Assembly: GCF_009362785.1 (NCBI RefSeq)
Contig: NZ_WHNQ01000002.1
Span: 1-64,000, forward strand
DNA from: Paraburkholderia atlantica
GTDB lineage: Bacteria; Pseudomonadota; Gammaproteobacteria; Burkholderiales; Burkholderiaceae
Direction: 5' to 3'
Length of the DNA: 64,000 nucleotides
Position numbers and translations under genes: made by a program. The notes beneath the pieces are model-generated. The model was not told the DNA's origin. It saw nothing but the letters and a program-made list of their open reading frames with translations, and did not search any database. Every line of letters begins with the position of its first letter. The first letter of the stretch is position 1. Positions 1 to 8,161 of this stretch are shown here, in pieces.

Positions 1-1209
1 TCAGATCGACGGTCGCGAAGCCGTGCGCTTCGAATGCGTCGGCGATCTGCGCCGGTTCGCTGCGGTTGCGGATCTGCACGCCGACGAAGATATGCGCCGA
101 GTTCGCGTCGGCGATCCGGTAGTTGAATTCGGTGACGCTGCGCGTGCCGACCAGTTCGCAGAAGCGCCTGAAGCTGCCGCGCTCTTCGGGGATCGTCACC
201 GCGAATACCGCTTCGCGCGCTTCGCCCACTTCGGCGCGTTCGGCGACGAAGCGCATGCGGTCGAAGTTCATGTTCGCGCCCGACGTGATCGCGATCAGCG
301 TCTGGTTCTCGATGCCTTCCCGTTCGGCGTACTGCTTGGCGCCCGCCACCGCGAGCGAGCCCGCGGGTTCGAGCACGCTGCGGGTGTCCTGGAACACGTC
401 CTTGATTGCCGCGCATAGCGCATCGGTGTTCACGAGCAGCACTTCGTCGAGATATTCGCTGCACAGGCGGAAGGTTTCCTCGCCGACGAGCTTCACCGCG
501 GTGCCGTCCGAGAACAGGCCCACTTCGTTCAGCGTCACGCGCTCGCCCGCCTTCAGCGACGCAGCCATCGCGCACGAATCATCGGTCTGCACGCCGATCA
601 CCTTGATCTCCGGGCGCACCGATTTCACGTATGCAGCGACACCGGCCGCGAGACCGCCGCCGCCGATCGGCACGAAGATCGCGTGAATCGGCCCCTGGTG
701 CTGGCTCAGGATTTCCATCGCGACGGTGCCCTGGCCCGCGATCACGTACGGATCATCGAACGGATGCACGAAGGTCAGGCCGCGTTCTTCCTGCAGCTTG
801 ACCGCGTGACCATAGGCATCGCTATACGATTCGCCGAACTGCACGACCTCGACGGTCGGCCCGCCGTGCGTGCGGATCGCGTCGACCTTGACCTGCGGCG
901 TCGTCACCGGCACGACGATGATCGCCTTCACGCCCATGCGTGCGGCCGACAGCGCCACGCCCTGCGCATGATTGCCCGCCGACGCGGTGATCACGCCGCG
1001 ACCGAGCGCTTCGGCCGGGATATGCGCCATCTTGTTGTACGCGCCGCGCAGCTTGAACGAGAACACCGGCTGGTTGTCCTCGCGCTTCAGATAGACCGGA
1101 TTGCGCAGCCGTGCCGACAGGTTCGGCGCGCGTTCGAGTTCGGTCTCGCGCGCCACGTCGTAGACGCGCGCGGTCAGGGTCTTTTTCAGGTAGTCGTGAA
1201 AGCGGACAT
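1..1209 (-). CDS. ilvA: Threonine ammonia-lyase, biosynthetic (partial, 3' end outside window)
   Basis: PLP-dependent deaminase of threonine to 2-oxobutyrate, the first committed step of isoleucine synthesis in the cytosol. The frame is open to the window edge and reads HDYLKKTLTARVYDVARETE at its N-terminus, then the PLP-lysine region SFKLRGAYNK, the SAGNHAQG loop and a glycine-rich PIGGGGLAAG loop, and continues into the C-terminal ACT-type regulatory region. The start is a problem. The ilvA frame has no ATG, GTG or TTG between an upstream TAA and the HDYLKK block. The well-placed ATG at 1209-1207 is out of frame by one base and stops after seven codons. Either one base is missing between 1199 and 1206 or initiation is unusual. 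The gene lies directly downstream of an Ile-rich leader peptide and a terminator. Confidence 0.93.
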
Positions 1210-1236
1210 AAAAAAACCCGCCTCGTTTGGCGGGTT
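1210..1236 (-). terminator. Attenuator terminator of ilvA leader
   Basis: On the minus strand an 8-bp stem AACCCGCC/GGCGGGTT with a 6-nt loop is followed by seven T. It lies between the leader peptide stop and ilvA, so it can only act as an attenuator. Its 5' arm can instead pair with GGTGGGTTA at the end of the leader peptide gene. The 3' arm contains GAGG, the only ribosome-binding-like sequence near the ilvA start, so the hairpin may also hide it. Confidence 0.85.
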
Positions 1237-1261
1237 ATGTGTCACTGCAAGTCGACGCGCG

Positions 1262-1324
1262 CTAACCCACCATTCGATGAATGATGCTAATAATCAGCGC
1301 AATACGGATGTCGAGGCAGTTCAT
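1262..1324 (-). CDS. ilvA operon leader peptide (20 aa)
   Basis: A 20-residue open frame with the core RIALIISII, so six of 20 codons are Ile (ATC, ATT, ATT, ATT, ATC, ATT) plus two Leu, one Ala and one Val. It ends 25 nt before a terminator hairpin in front of ilvA, whose product makes isoleucine. The last codons GGT-GGG-TTA-G form the antiterminator strand. A ribosome that reaches the stop codon would cover it and allow termination; one stalled at the Ile codons would leave it free. There is no strong Shine-Dalgarno sequence, and the predicted promoter places the transcript start close to the ATG, so translation may be leaderless. Confidence 0.85.
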   Translation of the reverse strand: MNCLDIRIALIISIIHRMVG

Positions 1325-1331
1325 GCCGGCG

Positions 1332-1360
1332 ATCTTCGTCGACTTGGCAGGCTTTGTCAA
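1332..1360 (-). promoter_or_regulatory. Predicted sigma-70 promoter of the ilvA leader
   Basis: On the minus strand TTGACA (1360-1355) is followed after 17 nt by GAAGAT (1337-1332). The -35 box is perfect and the -10 box matches three of six positions. The expected transcript start is around 1325, at or just before the leader peptide ATG at 1324. Confidence 0.55.
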
Positions 1361-1397
1361 TCTCCGCGGACCACGGTTCCGGCCAGAACGGACCAGC

Positions 1398-1430
1398 AAA
1401 AAAACGGGGCGCGCCGTCAAGCGCGCCCCG
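1398..1430 (-). terminator. Terminator of the mprF-acvB operon
   Basis: Perfect 10-bp stem CGGGGCGCGC/GCGCGCCCCG (1430-1421 with 1414-1405), 6-nt loop, followed on the minus strand by seven T. It lies just after the acvB stop codon and upstream of the ilvA leader promoter, so the two units are separated. Confidence 0.92.
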
Positions 1431-1451
1431 CTGATACAGCCAACGCCGCAA

Positions 1452-2717
1452 TCAATCGCGCACGCCGCTCTGCTTCTTGAATGCCGCGAGAATGCGTCGC
1501 TCCAGCGCGTTGTAATCGCCGCCGAAGTGATGATCGCCGGAGGTGCGGATGACTTCTACACCGCTCTTGTCGAGTGCCGGACACAGCGTGTCGGTCTCGC
1601 TCTCGCCATAAAAGCATTGAACGATCGACGGCGGCACATGCGTCAACTCGGGCCGCACGTTCAGCGCCTTGTCGCTCGCGGGCATGCCGAGCCAGCCGCC
1701 GACGCGGATCTGGAAGTCGGCGTCGGGCGCGAAGCCGAGCAGCGACATCAGCGACACCTTATCGCGCTGCGCCTGCGGCAGACGGTTATACGCGAACGGC
1801 ATCACGTCGGCGCCGAACGAGTAGCCGATCAGCGCAACGTGCTGCGCGTGCCAGCGCTCGCCATAGGTTTGCATCACGCGCGCGAGATCGCGGCTCGTTT
1901 GCGCGGGCGGCTTCTCGCTCCAGAAATAACGCAGGCTGTCCCAGCCGACCACCGACACACCATCCTTTTGCAACGCCTGCGCGATCGTCTTGTCGAGATC
2001 GCGCCAGCCGCCATCGCCCGAAATCACGATCGCCAACAGGCCGTTCGGATGCGCGGCCGGCAACTCGATTAGCGGCAGGTCGGACACGTCGTCGGCACTC
2101 GTCGAGACCGGCTGCAGATGCGGCGTCAGCAAAGCGACGAGACGCGCGCGATCGGCGTTGCCCGTGCTCGCCTTTTCGACGAAGCCAGGCACCTTGTCAC
2201 GGATCACGGTCGGGTCGGGTGGGCACGGTTGGAAGCGCGCGTCGAGCGTGCGGTCGGCGTCGACCGACACCGCGCCCGCGATCGTATTGGACGGCGCCTG
2301 CTCGAGCACGTGCATCGCCAGCGTTGCGCCCTGCCCGGTACCCGCGACGATCGGCGCGAAGTAGCGGCTCGACTGCGATTGCCGTTCGAGCTGATGACTC
2401 AGCGCCTCGGCATCGCCCACCAGTTGATGGCAGGTTTCCTTCTTCGCGGCAAGGTTGGCCTCGTAGCGCGCGGTATCGACGCCGACCGTCATCGCGCCCG
2501 CTTTCGCGAGCGCATCGGCGCTCTGCTGATCGGCTGCGCTCCAGCCGCTCGCCTGCGAATACAGCACGACGAAGCCGCGCAGCGGCCCCTCGGGCTGCGT
2601 GACGCGCACGTCGCCATAGCGGCCGCCCGGCACGGTGATGGTGGCCGCGTGCGCGAGCGCGCCGCAGCTCAAAACGCTCGCCGCGACGGCGAGCCGGAAC
2701 AACGGATGCAATGTCAT
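1452..2717 (-). CDS. acvB: AcvB/VirJ-family periplasmic protein (probable aminoacyl-PG hydrolase)
   Basis: 421 aa. The N-terminus has a cleavable signal peptide ending near LAHAA. Two alpha/beta-hydrolase-like halves follow: a degenerate one with GTGQGA and a C-terminal one with VISGDGGW and a GYSFGAD nucleophile elbow, the layout of the AcvB/VirJ family. In Agrobacterium AcvB is a periplasmic lysyl-phosphatidylglycerol hydrolase, and the rhizobial homologue AtvA sits in an acid-tolerance operon with lpiA/mprF. Here the start overlaps the mprF stop by 4 nt, so the two are translationally coupled and synthesis and removal of aminoacyl-PG are probably balanced. Substrate identity (Lys or Ala) cannot be read from the sequence. 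Confidence 0.9.
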   Translation of the reverse strand: MTLHPLFRLAVAASVLSCGALAHAATITVPGGRYGDVRVTQPEGPLRGFVVLYSQASGWSAADQQSADALAKAGAMTVGVDTARYEANLAAKKETCHQLVGDAEALSHQLERQSQSSRYFAPIVAGTGQGATLAMHVLEQAPSNTIAGAVSVDADRTLDARFQPCPPDPTVIRDKVPGFVEKASTGNADRARLVALLTPHLQPVSTSADDVSDLPLIELPAAHPNGLLAIVISGDGGWRDLDKTIAQALQKDGVSVVGWDSLRYFWSEKPPAQTSRDLARVMQTYGERWHAQHVALIGYSFGADVMPFAYNRLPQAQRDKVSLMSLLGFAPDADFQIRVGGWLGMPASDKALNVRPELTHVPPSIVQCFYGESETDTLCPALDKSGVEVIRTSGDHHFGGDYNALERRILAAFKKQSGVRD

Positions 2718-5305
2718 GAACGCCGGCCTCCTGCCAGCAGCGACAGGTCCGCGAGCGTGAAGAACACGCCCGAACCGGATGCCGCGAGATAGCGCGGCTC
2801 CCAGTGCGGTTGAAACTTGCTCTTGAAAGCACGCAGTCCGCGGAAGTTATAGAAGCGACCGCCGAAACGCCACACGATGCCGGCCAGCCGATGCCAGCGC
2901 GACGCGAGCGGAGTCGGCTGCACGCCGGAGAGCGGCGCAATGCCGAGACTGAGCGAGCGGAAGCCCGCCTGCTTCAGATGCAGCGCGAGCTGCGTGAACA
3001 GATATTCCATCGCGTACGGCGACGCGCTTTCGACGTGACGCATCACGCCGACGGTCGCCTCGGTATTCATATCGGTCGTCATGAAGGTCACGAACGCGAC
3101 CGGCTCGCCGTTCTGGCGCACCAGCATCACCGACTGCGCGGCGAGGTATTCGTCGTGGAAAGCCGCGACCGAGAAACTCTTCTCGCGCGCATCGTGGCTG
3201 CCGAGCCAGCCGTCGGAAATGCCGCGCAGCGTTTCGAGCGACGCCGGCACACGCGCCTGATCGATCACTTCGACGCTAAAGCCGTCGCGCTCGCCGCGCT
3301 TGAGCGCATAGCGCAGATGCGCGCGGTGCGAGCCCTTCAGATCGAAGTCGTCGAGCACGACGTGCGCTTCCTCGCCGAGCTTCATCAGCGTGAGGCCGGC
3401 GTCGAGATACAGCGGCAGCGCATTCGCGCGCACCTGGTAGAACGCGGCGCGACCGCCGTGCGCATGTGCGAGCGCGACGAACTTTTTGATGAGGCCTGCC
3501 CACTCTTCGCGCGGCCCCACCGGATCGTGCAACGCGGCCCACGTGCGGCCGTATTTCGCGTACATCAGGAACGCCTCGCGCGATTCCGAAAACAGGAAGC
3601 TCTTGTCGCCCATCAAAGCGAGACCGGCATCGCTGCGTTCCTGCGCGCGGACGATGCGCGCGGCGTCGAGCAGATCTTCGGGCGCCGGCTTCACGAAGCG
3701 GCCCGGTGCCGGGCGCAGCAATTGCCAGAACGAGAAGGTCGCGGCGAACACGCTCGCTGCGAGCGTTGCGCGCAGCGCGCGCGGCGCGCGCTCGTCGAAC
3801 GCGAATTGCCACCACAGGTCGCGCGTGTACGGCACGTCACGGAAAGCGAACAGCATGACCCACGTCGCGAACATCAGCACCATCGCGATCGACACGAGCC
3901 AGCCGGCCGTGAAACGCTCGGCGAACAGCGACGAATGACGGTTGAAGCGCTTGCGCGTCGCGAGCAGCAGCACGATCAGCATGCCGAGCACACCGGCTTC
4001 GACGAATGCGAGACCCTTGGTCAGCGACAACGCAAGGCTCAGCAATGCGAGCGCGAGTGTCATCCACCATGCGGCATCGAGCCGCCGCAGCAGCCCACGC
4101 GCGACGAACAGCAGCAGCACGCCGACCACGCTGCACAGCAGCGCCGAGCTTTCGAGCACCCACAGCGGCACCACGTTGCGCAGCATATGAATGCGCTGCC
4201 AGAACGCAGGCGTCGCGCTCGAGATGACCAGCATGCCGCCGACCACGAACGTGACGAGGCTCAGAAACAGCGGCGCGAGTTCCGACACGCGCTCCGCCTG
4301 CAGCATCGACAGACGGCTCTTCAGCGCGCGCCCCTCGAAGCCCGCGAGCAGCGCCGCGGAGACGATCAGCGGCAGGCCGAAATAGATCGCGCGATAAGCG
4401 AGCAGCGCGGCGACCATCTGATGCATCGGCACGCTGCCGCTCAGTGTGAACACCATCGCCGCCTCGAACACGCCGACCCCGCCGGGCGTATGACCGATCA
4501 GGCCGAGCAGCATCGCGGCCGCGTAGACGGTGATAAAGCCAATGAAGCTGACGTTCGCATGCGGCAGCAATGTCCACAGCGCGAGACCTGCGGCAACCAC
4601 GTCGAGCACCGCCAGCGCGACCTGCGCGAGCAGATCACGGCGCGCCGGAATATCGAACGAGAGCCACTGCCAGCGCGTGCGGATCGGCCGGGTTTCGCGA
4701 CGGCACGCGGCGGCCGCCAGCGTCAGCGCGATCAGCAGCGCGGCGCCGCTCCAGCGCAGCGCGACCGGCGACAGATGCAGCATCGGCGCGAGCGGTCCGG
4801 CCATGCCGAGCATGCCCAGCGCGGTCATCAAAACGAGGGCGAGCGCGAGCGACACGCTGGTGAACACGGTCATGTGGCCGATCTGCGCGGGCGTGATGTT
4901 CGCGACGCCGTACACGCGCGCGCGCACCGCTCCGCCCGTCAGCGCGCCGAAACCGGTCGCATTGCCGAGCGCCGAGCCGGCCGTCGCGCCGACCCACAGC
5001 GCCGCGCGCGGCACACTCGCGCCGAGATAGCGCAGGCCGACCGCGTCGCGCCCCACCAGCGCGACGTAGCTAAGCGCGGTCGCGCCGAGCGCGCCGACCC
5101 ACTCGCGCGGCGACAGCTGGCGCAGTTCGCGCATCACCGAACGGTAATTCACCGCCTCCGACAGATGCTGCAGCACGACCAGCAGCAGCCCGCAGATGAC
5201 GAGCGCGAGCACGGGCGACAGAAGTCCCCGGCTGCCAAGCACTTTCGCGGCACGGCCGAGCAGCGCGCGCGGGCGCTCGAAGCTGTGTTGAAGTCGGTGG
5301 AACAT
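2714..5305 (-). CDS. mprF: Bifunctional aminoacyl-phosphatidylglycerol synthetase/flippase MprF
   Basis: 863 aa from the ATG at 5305; the usual MprF length is about 840-870. The N-terminal two thirds is a long run of hydrophobic helices (the flippase). The C-terminal third, about 300 residues containing GDKSFLFSES and YAKYGRTWAALHDPVGP, is the soluble DUF2156/GNAT-like tRNA-dependent transferase that adds an amino acid (Lys or Ala) to phosphatidylglycerol. The product lowers the negative charge of the membrane and protects against cationic peptides and acid. A longer in-frame extension upstream has the low-complexity look of translated leader DNA, so I reject it. The gene overlaps acvB by 4 nt. 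Confidence 0.93.
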   Translation of the reverse strand: MFHRLQHSFERPRALLGRAAKVLGSRGLLSPVLALVICGLLLVVLQHLSEAVNYRSVMRELRQLSPREWVGALGATALSYVALVGRDAVGLRYLGASVPRAALWVGATAGSALGNATGFGALTGGAVRARVYGVANITPAQIGHMTVFTSVSLALALVLMTALGMLGMAGPLAPMLHLSPVALRWSGAALLIALTLAAAACRRETRPIRTRWQWLSFDIPARRDLLAQVALAVLDVVAAGLALWTLLPHANVSFIGFITVYAAAMLLGLIGHTPGGVGVFEAAMVFTLSGSVPMHQMVAALLAYRAIYFGLPLIVSAALLAGFEGRALKSRLSMLQAERVSELAPLFLSLVTFVVGGMLVISSATPAFWQRIHMLRNVVPLWVLESSALLCSVVGVLLLFVARGLLRRLDAAWWMTLALALLSLALSLTKGLAFVEAGVLGMLIVLLLATRKRFNRHSSLFAERFTAGWLVSIAMVLMFATWVMLFAFRDVPYTRDLWWQFAFDERAPRALRATLAASVFAATFSFWQLLRPAPGRFVKPAPEDLLDAARIVRAQERSDAGLALMGDKSFLFSESREAFLMYAKYGRTWAALHDPVGPREEWAGLIKKFVALAHAHGGRAAFYQVRANALPLYLDAGLTLMKLGEEAHVVLDDFDLKGSHRAHLRYALKRGERDGFSVEVIDQARVPASLETLRGISDGWLGSHDAREKSFSVAAFHDEYLAAQSVMLVRQNGEPVAFVTFMTTDMNTEATVGVMRHVESASPYAMEYLFTQLALHLKQAGFRSLSLGIAPLSGVQPTPLASRWHRLAGIVWRFGGRFYNFRGLRAFKSKFQPHWEPRYLAASGSGVFFTLADLSLLAGGRRS

Positions 5306-5741
5306 GGTCAATGCGGGCCTTGCGAGAGCGGTCGCGGCGACGGGCGCGTCACGCGCGGTATCGCCTGTGGCGGCGATTACAAAGTGATAACGGCAAAACG
5401 TGCAAAAGGTTGACAGCATTAGCAATTTTGCTGTCGGTTTACCGGTGCGCGGCGCGTCGAAAGCGCGCGATTGTAATGCTTCGTCGCGCGATGCGAGGGG
5501 GGCGGGGCCGGCTGGGCGAGCCGCAATCAGGCGCGAAAGCGCGATATCTGGAAGGGAAACTGCGATGGCGGGCCCGAACTGGCCCGAAGCGAGGGCCTTT
5601 CGTGGGGACCGATGTCGACGGCACGGCTGAGGAGCCGAACGCGCCCCGCCTGGCGGGGCCAGAAAGCACAATGCCCGCTACTCGGGCGGGCATCGACACT
5701 TGTGAGCCGGGGCTTGCGCGACCGGCGCGGGTAACACGCGC
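5306..5741. other. Intergenic region upstream of mprF
   Basis: No gene seen. It holds the mprF promoter and dyad (5376-5435) and two hairpins downstream of the 47-aa gene: GCGCCCCGCC/GGCGGGGC at about 5641-5659 and ATGCCCGC/GCGGGCAT at 5671-5694. The second is followed on the minus strand by a weak T-rich stretch and probably ends the 47-aa gene transcript. Confidence 0.6.
5376..5435 (-). promoter_or_regulatory. Predicted mprF promoter with upstream dyad
   Basis: On the minus strand TTGCAC (5405-5400), 18-nt spacer, TGTAAT (5381-5376). Immediately upstream lies an inverted repeat GACAGCA-N10-TGCTGTC (5412-5435), with an inner AGCAA/TTGCT dyad in the spacer, the shape of a site for a dimeric activator or repressor. 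The box matches are moderate; the dyad is exact. Confidence 0.45.
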
Positions 5742-5885
5742 TTATTGCGGGCGACGATACGCTTCGGCGATCACCGCGCAGTTCTGCAGATGCAGGTTCA
5801 GCGCATGCAGCGCCAGCGCACGCAGCTTGCCGAAGAACGTGGTGGCGGCGGGGGTGGAACGGACGACAGTCGATGCGGTGTTCAT
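5742..5885 (-). CDS. Small protein, 47 aa, unknown function
   Basis: ATG at 5885 with AGGAG placed 6 nt upstream, ending in TAA. The product is 47 aa with an amphipathic central stretch FFGKLRALALHALNLHLQN and a basic tail AYRRPQ. There is no signal peptide and no known domain that I recognise. A strong promoter (TTGCGC-N16-TATAAT) and a 15-bp conserved motif precede it. The good ribosome-binding site and promoter argue that it is expressed. It is divergent from the MFS pump at 6073. Confidence 0.65.
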   Translation of the reverse strand: MNTASTVVRSTPAATTFFGKLRALALHALNLHLQNCAVIAEAYRRPQ

Positions 5886-5898
5886 GGCGGCTCCTTAT

Positions 5899-5953
5899 TA
5901 GGGTTTATACCTAAGCGATAACCCGATTATAACCATCTCGTGCCGCAGCGCAA
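5899..5953 (-). promoter_or_regulatory. Promoter and TAGG-N7-CCTA motif of the 47-aa gene
   Basis: On the minus strand TTGCGC (5953-5948), 16-nt spacer, perfect TATAAT (5931-5926). The motif TAGGTATAAACCCTA (5913-5899) follows, at about +6 to +20, just before the ribosome-binding site. The same 15 bases occur upstream of the small gene at 59309. The arms TAGG/CCTA form a dyad, so it may be an operator; its TATAAA could also be a second -10 box. Confidence 0.55.
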
Positions 5954-6072
5954 CAAAAATCAATATTGATTGCGATGTCGCAACGCCGCAGTCGTGCGTC
6001 AGATACAGAAATTGGTAAAGGGGCGGCATCGGCCGCGCAGGTATTAACAATCCGCACCGTACAGGTGCAATA

Positions 6073-7515
6073 ATGACCCCTTTGCCTGCGACGCTTCGCC
6101 GCACCGCCGTCATGACAGTCGCCCAGACTCAGAAAGCTCTGATTGCGCCCCTTATCGTCGCGTGCGCGATGTTCATGGAAAGCGTCGACGCCAATGTGAT
6201 CGTCACCGCGCTGCCGGCCATGGCGCGCGATTTCGCCCGCGATCCGGTTACGCTGAAAATCGCGGTCACGAGCTACGTGCTCGGGCTCGGCGTGTTCATC
6301 CCGGTATGCGGCTGGCTCGCCGACAAATTCGGCGCCCGCTCGGTGTTCCGCACGGCGATCGGCATCTTCATCACGGGCTCGCTGTTGTGCGCCGCGTCGA
6401 ACTCGCTTGCCACTTTCACGGTTGCGCGTTTCATTCAGGGCGTCGGCGGCGCGATGATGGTGCCGGTCGGGCGGATCATCATCTTTCGCGTGGTGGAGAA
6501 AGCCGACTTCATCCGCGCGATGAATTATCTGAGCGTGCCCGCGATGCTCGGCCCCGCCGCCGGTCCGCTGCTCGGCGGCTTCATCACCACGTACCTGCAC
6601 TGGCGTCTGATCTTCTTCATCAACGTGCCGATCGGCATTCTCGGCATCTATCTGACCAATCGCTATATCGCCAATACGCGCGAACCGGACCCCGGCCCGC
6701 TCGACTGGATCGGCTTCCTGCTGTCGGCGGCGGGTGCGGTGCTGCTGCTGCTCGGTTTGTCGCTGGTCGGCGGCGAACTGATTTCGAATACCGACGCGTT
6801 CGGCATGTGCGCGCTCGGCGCGGTGCTGCTCGCGATCTACGTCGCGTACGCGCAGCGCGTCGCGCTGCCGCTGCTCGACCTGCGCTTTTTCAAGGTGCCG
6901 ACGTTTCAGGCGAGCGTGCTCGGCGGCTCGCTGTTTCGCATTGGTCTCGGCGCATTGCCGTTCCTGCTGCCGCTGCTGCTGCAGGAAGGCCACGGCATGA
7001 GCGCGTTCCAATCGGGGCTGATCACCTGTGCGTCCGCGTTCGGCGGCATGTTCATGCGCACGATCGCCTCCACCGTGCTGCGCCGCTTCGGCTTTCGCCA
7101 GGTGCTCGTGTTCAACGCGGCGCTATCGGGCGTTTCGATCGCCGCGTGCGGACTCTTTTTCCCGCACACGCCGACGTGGATCATCTGGGTCGTCGTGCTA
7201 CTCGGCGGCTTCTTCCCCGCGTTGCAGTTCACCAGCCTCAATTCGCTGACCTACGCGGAGATCGCGAGCCGCGACGTCGGCCGCGCGACGAGCCTCGGCA
7301 GCGTCGTGCAGCAGATGTCGCTCGGTCTCGGCGTGACGGTCGGCGGGATCGTGCTGCAGATTTCGCGCGCGCTGCATGGGCATCCGAGCATCACGTGGTC
7401 CGATTTCTGGCCTGCGTTTCTAGTGGTCGGGCTGTGCTCGTTCGCGTCGATTCCGGTCACGCTGCGCTTGCCGCGCGGCGCGGGCGCGGAGATTTCGCGA
7501 GGCGGGCGCGGCTGA
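6073..7515 (+). CDS. MFS transporter, DHA2 (EmrB/QacA-like) drug efflux family
   Basis: 480 aa and about 14 hydrophobic segments, an inner-membrane drug/proton antiporter by family. Visible family marks are the motif A-like loop GWLADKFGARSVF between helices 2 and 3, the motif C-like stretch VPAMLGPAAGPLLGG in helix 5, and DANVIVTALPAMARDF in helix 1. ATG at 6073 is preceded by AGGTG; an internal ATG at 6112 has no ribosome-binding site. No regulator or membrane-fusion gene is adjacent; the divergent neighbour is the 47-aa protein. Substrate unknown. Confidence 0.88.
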   Translation: MTPLPATLRRTAVMTVAQTQKALIAPLIVACAMFMESVDANVIVTALPAMARDFARDPVTLKIAVTSYVLGLGVFIPVCGWLADKFGARSVFRTAIGIFITGSLLCAASNSLATFTVARFIQGVGGAMMVPVGRIIIFRVVEKADFIRAMNYLSVPAMLGPAAGPLLGGFITTYLHWRLIFFINVPIGILGIYLTNRYIANTREPDPGPLDWIGFLLSAAGAVLLLLGLSLVGGELISNTDAFGMCALGAVLLAIYVAYAQRVALPLLDLRFFKVPTFQASVLGGSLFRIGLGALPFLLPLLLQEGHGMSAFQSGLITCASAFGGMFMRTIASTVLRRFGFRQVLVFNAALSGVSIAACGLFFPHTPTWIIWVVVLLGGFFPALQFTSLNSLTYAEIASRDVGRATSLGSVVQQMSLGLGVTVGGIVLQISRALHGHPSITWSDFWPAFLVVGLCSFASIPVTLRLPRGAGAEISRGGRG

Positions 7516-7578
7516 GCCGCGCGTCGAGCCCATACAGCGCGCCCGAACAAGCGCCCCGCCCTTCACGCGTTCGGGCGC

Positions 7579-8073
7579 TCACGCGCGCTTGCGAATCACG
7601 CTCACTTCGCCATTGCGTTCGAGAATCGCGGCGGCCACGTTGTCCATCGAGCGCGAGCCGGTTTTCTGCCGCACGCTTTCCTCGATGTCGGTGCGCGTGA
7701 TGAGCGCCGCGTGCATTTCGTTCGCGTTGAACTTGCCGTCGCTGAACACCTCGCGCTCGACGCCGCACACCAGCAGCTCGAAGCGGCGCGAACGTATGAA
7801 CGCCCACGCGAGCACCCGGTGACATACGACGATCACCAGCGACGCGACCACGGTCGCGATGAACGGCGACGCCCCAACGATCGCGCGGCTCAGCGTCGCG
7901 CCGAGCAGAATCACGACCACCAGATCGAACGGCGAGCGCTGACCGAACGAGCGCCGCCCCGAGACGCGAATCAGCACGATCGCGATCACGAACACGACGA
8001 TCGAGCGCAGTCCCATCTGCAACGGGTCGAGCTCCCTGCCCTGGCCGAATAGAACGAAAAGCGCGTCCATCAT
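7579..8073 (-). CDS. DUF421 (YetF/YcaP-like) membrane protein
   Basis: 164 aa with three predicted transmembrane helices at the N-terminus (about residues 20-85) and a soluble C-terminal domain. The stretch RVSGRRSFGQRSPFDLVVVI is typical of the DUF421/YcaP family, whose biochemical role is not settled. Two adjacent ATGs are possible starts. It is the last gene of a co-directional run with the glycosyltransferase, methyltransferase and dehydrogenase genes, 88 nt after the glycosyltransferase stop, so it may be co-transcribed. Confidence 0.85.
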   Translation of the reverse strand: MMDALFVLFGQGRELDPLQMGLRSIVVFVIAIVLIRVSGRRSFGQRSPFDLVVVILLGATLSRAIVGASPFIATVVASLVIVVCHRVLAWAFIRSRRFELLVCGVEREVFSDGKFNANEMHAALITRTDIEESVRQKTGSRSMDNVAAAILERNGEVSVIRKRA

Positions 8074-8161
8074 GTTCGTCCTCCCCGCGGCGTATTGCCG
8101 TGCAATGTTCTGGTGTGCGGATCGTTGCGAGCGAGACCAGCTCGCGACGCAGCGGCGGCGC

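Noticed and set aside
1207..1209. ATG directly after the attenuator as the plain ilvA start
   Set aside because: Reading from it stops after seven codons and is out of frame with the conserved ilvA sequence. I keep it only as one side of an apparent indel.
2804..5413. Very long plus-strand open frame opposite mprF (869 codons)
   Set aside because: It mirrors the mprF codons in antisense and its product is extremely rich in Arg, Gln, His and Glu. Long antisense open frames are expected in GC-rich genes with strong third-position GC bias.
5742..5885. Assigning the 47-aa protein to DUF1127
   Set aside because: The DUF1127 pattern of Arg-rich and LRDIG-like segments is missing; left as unknown.
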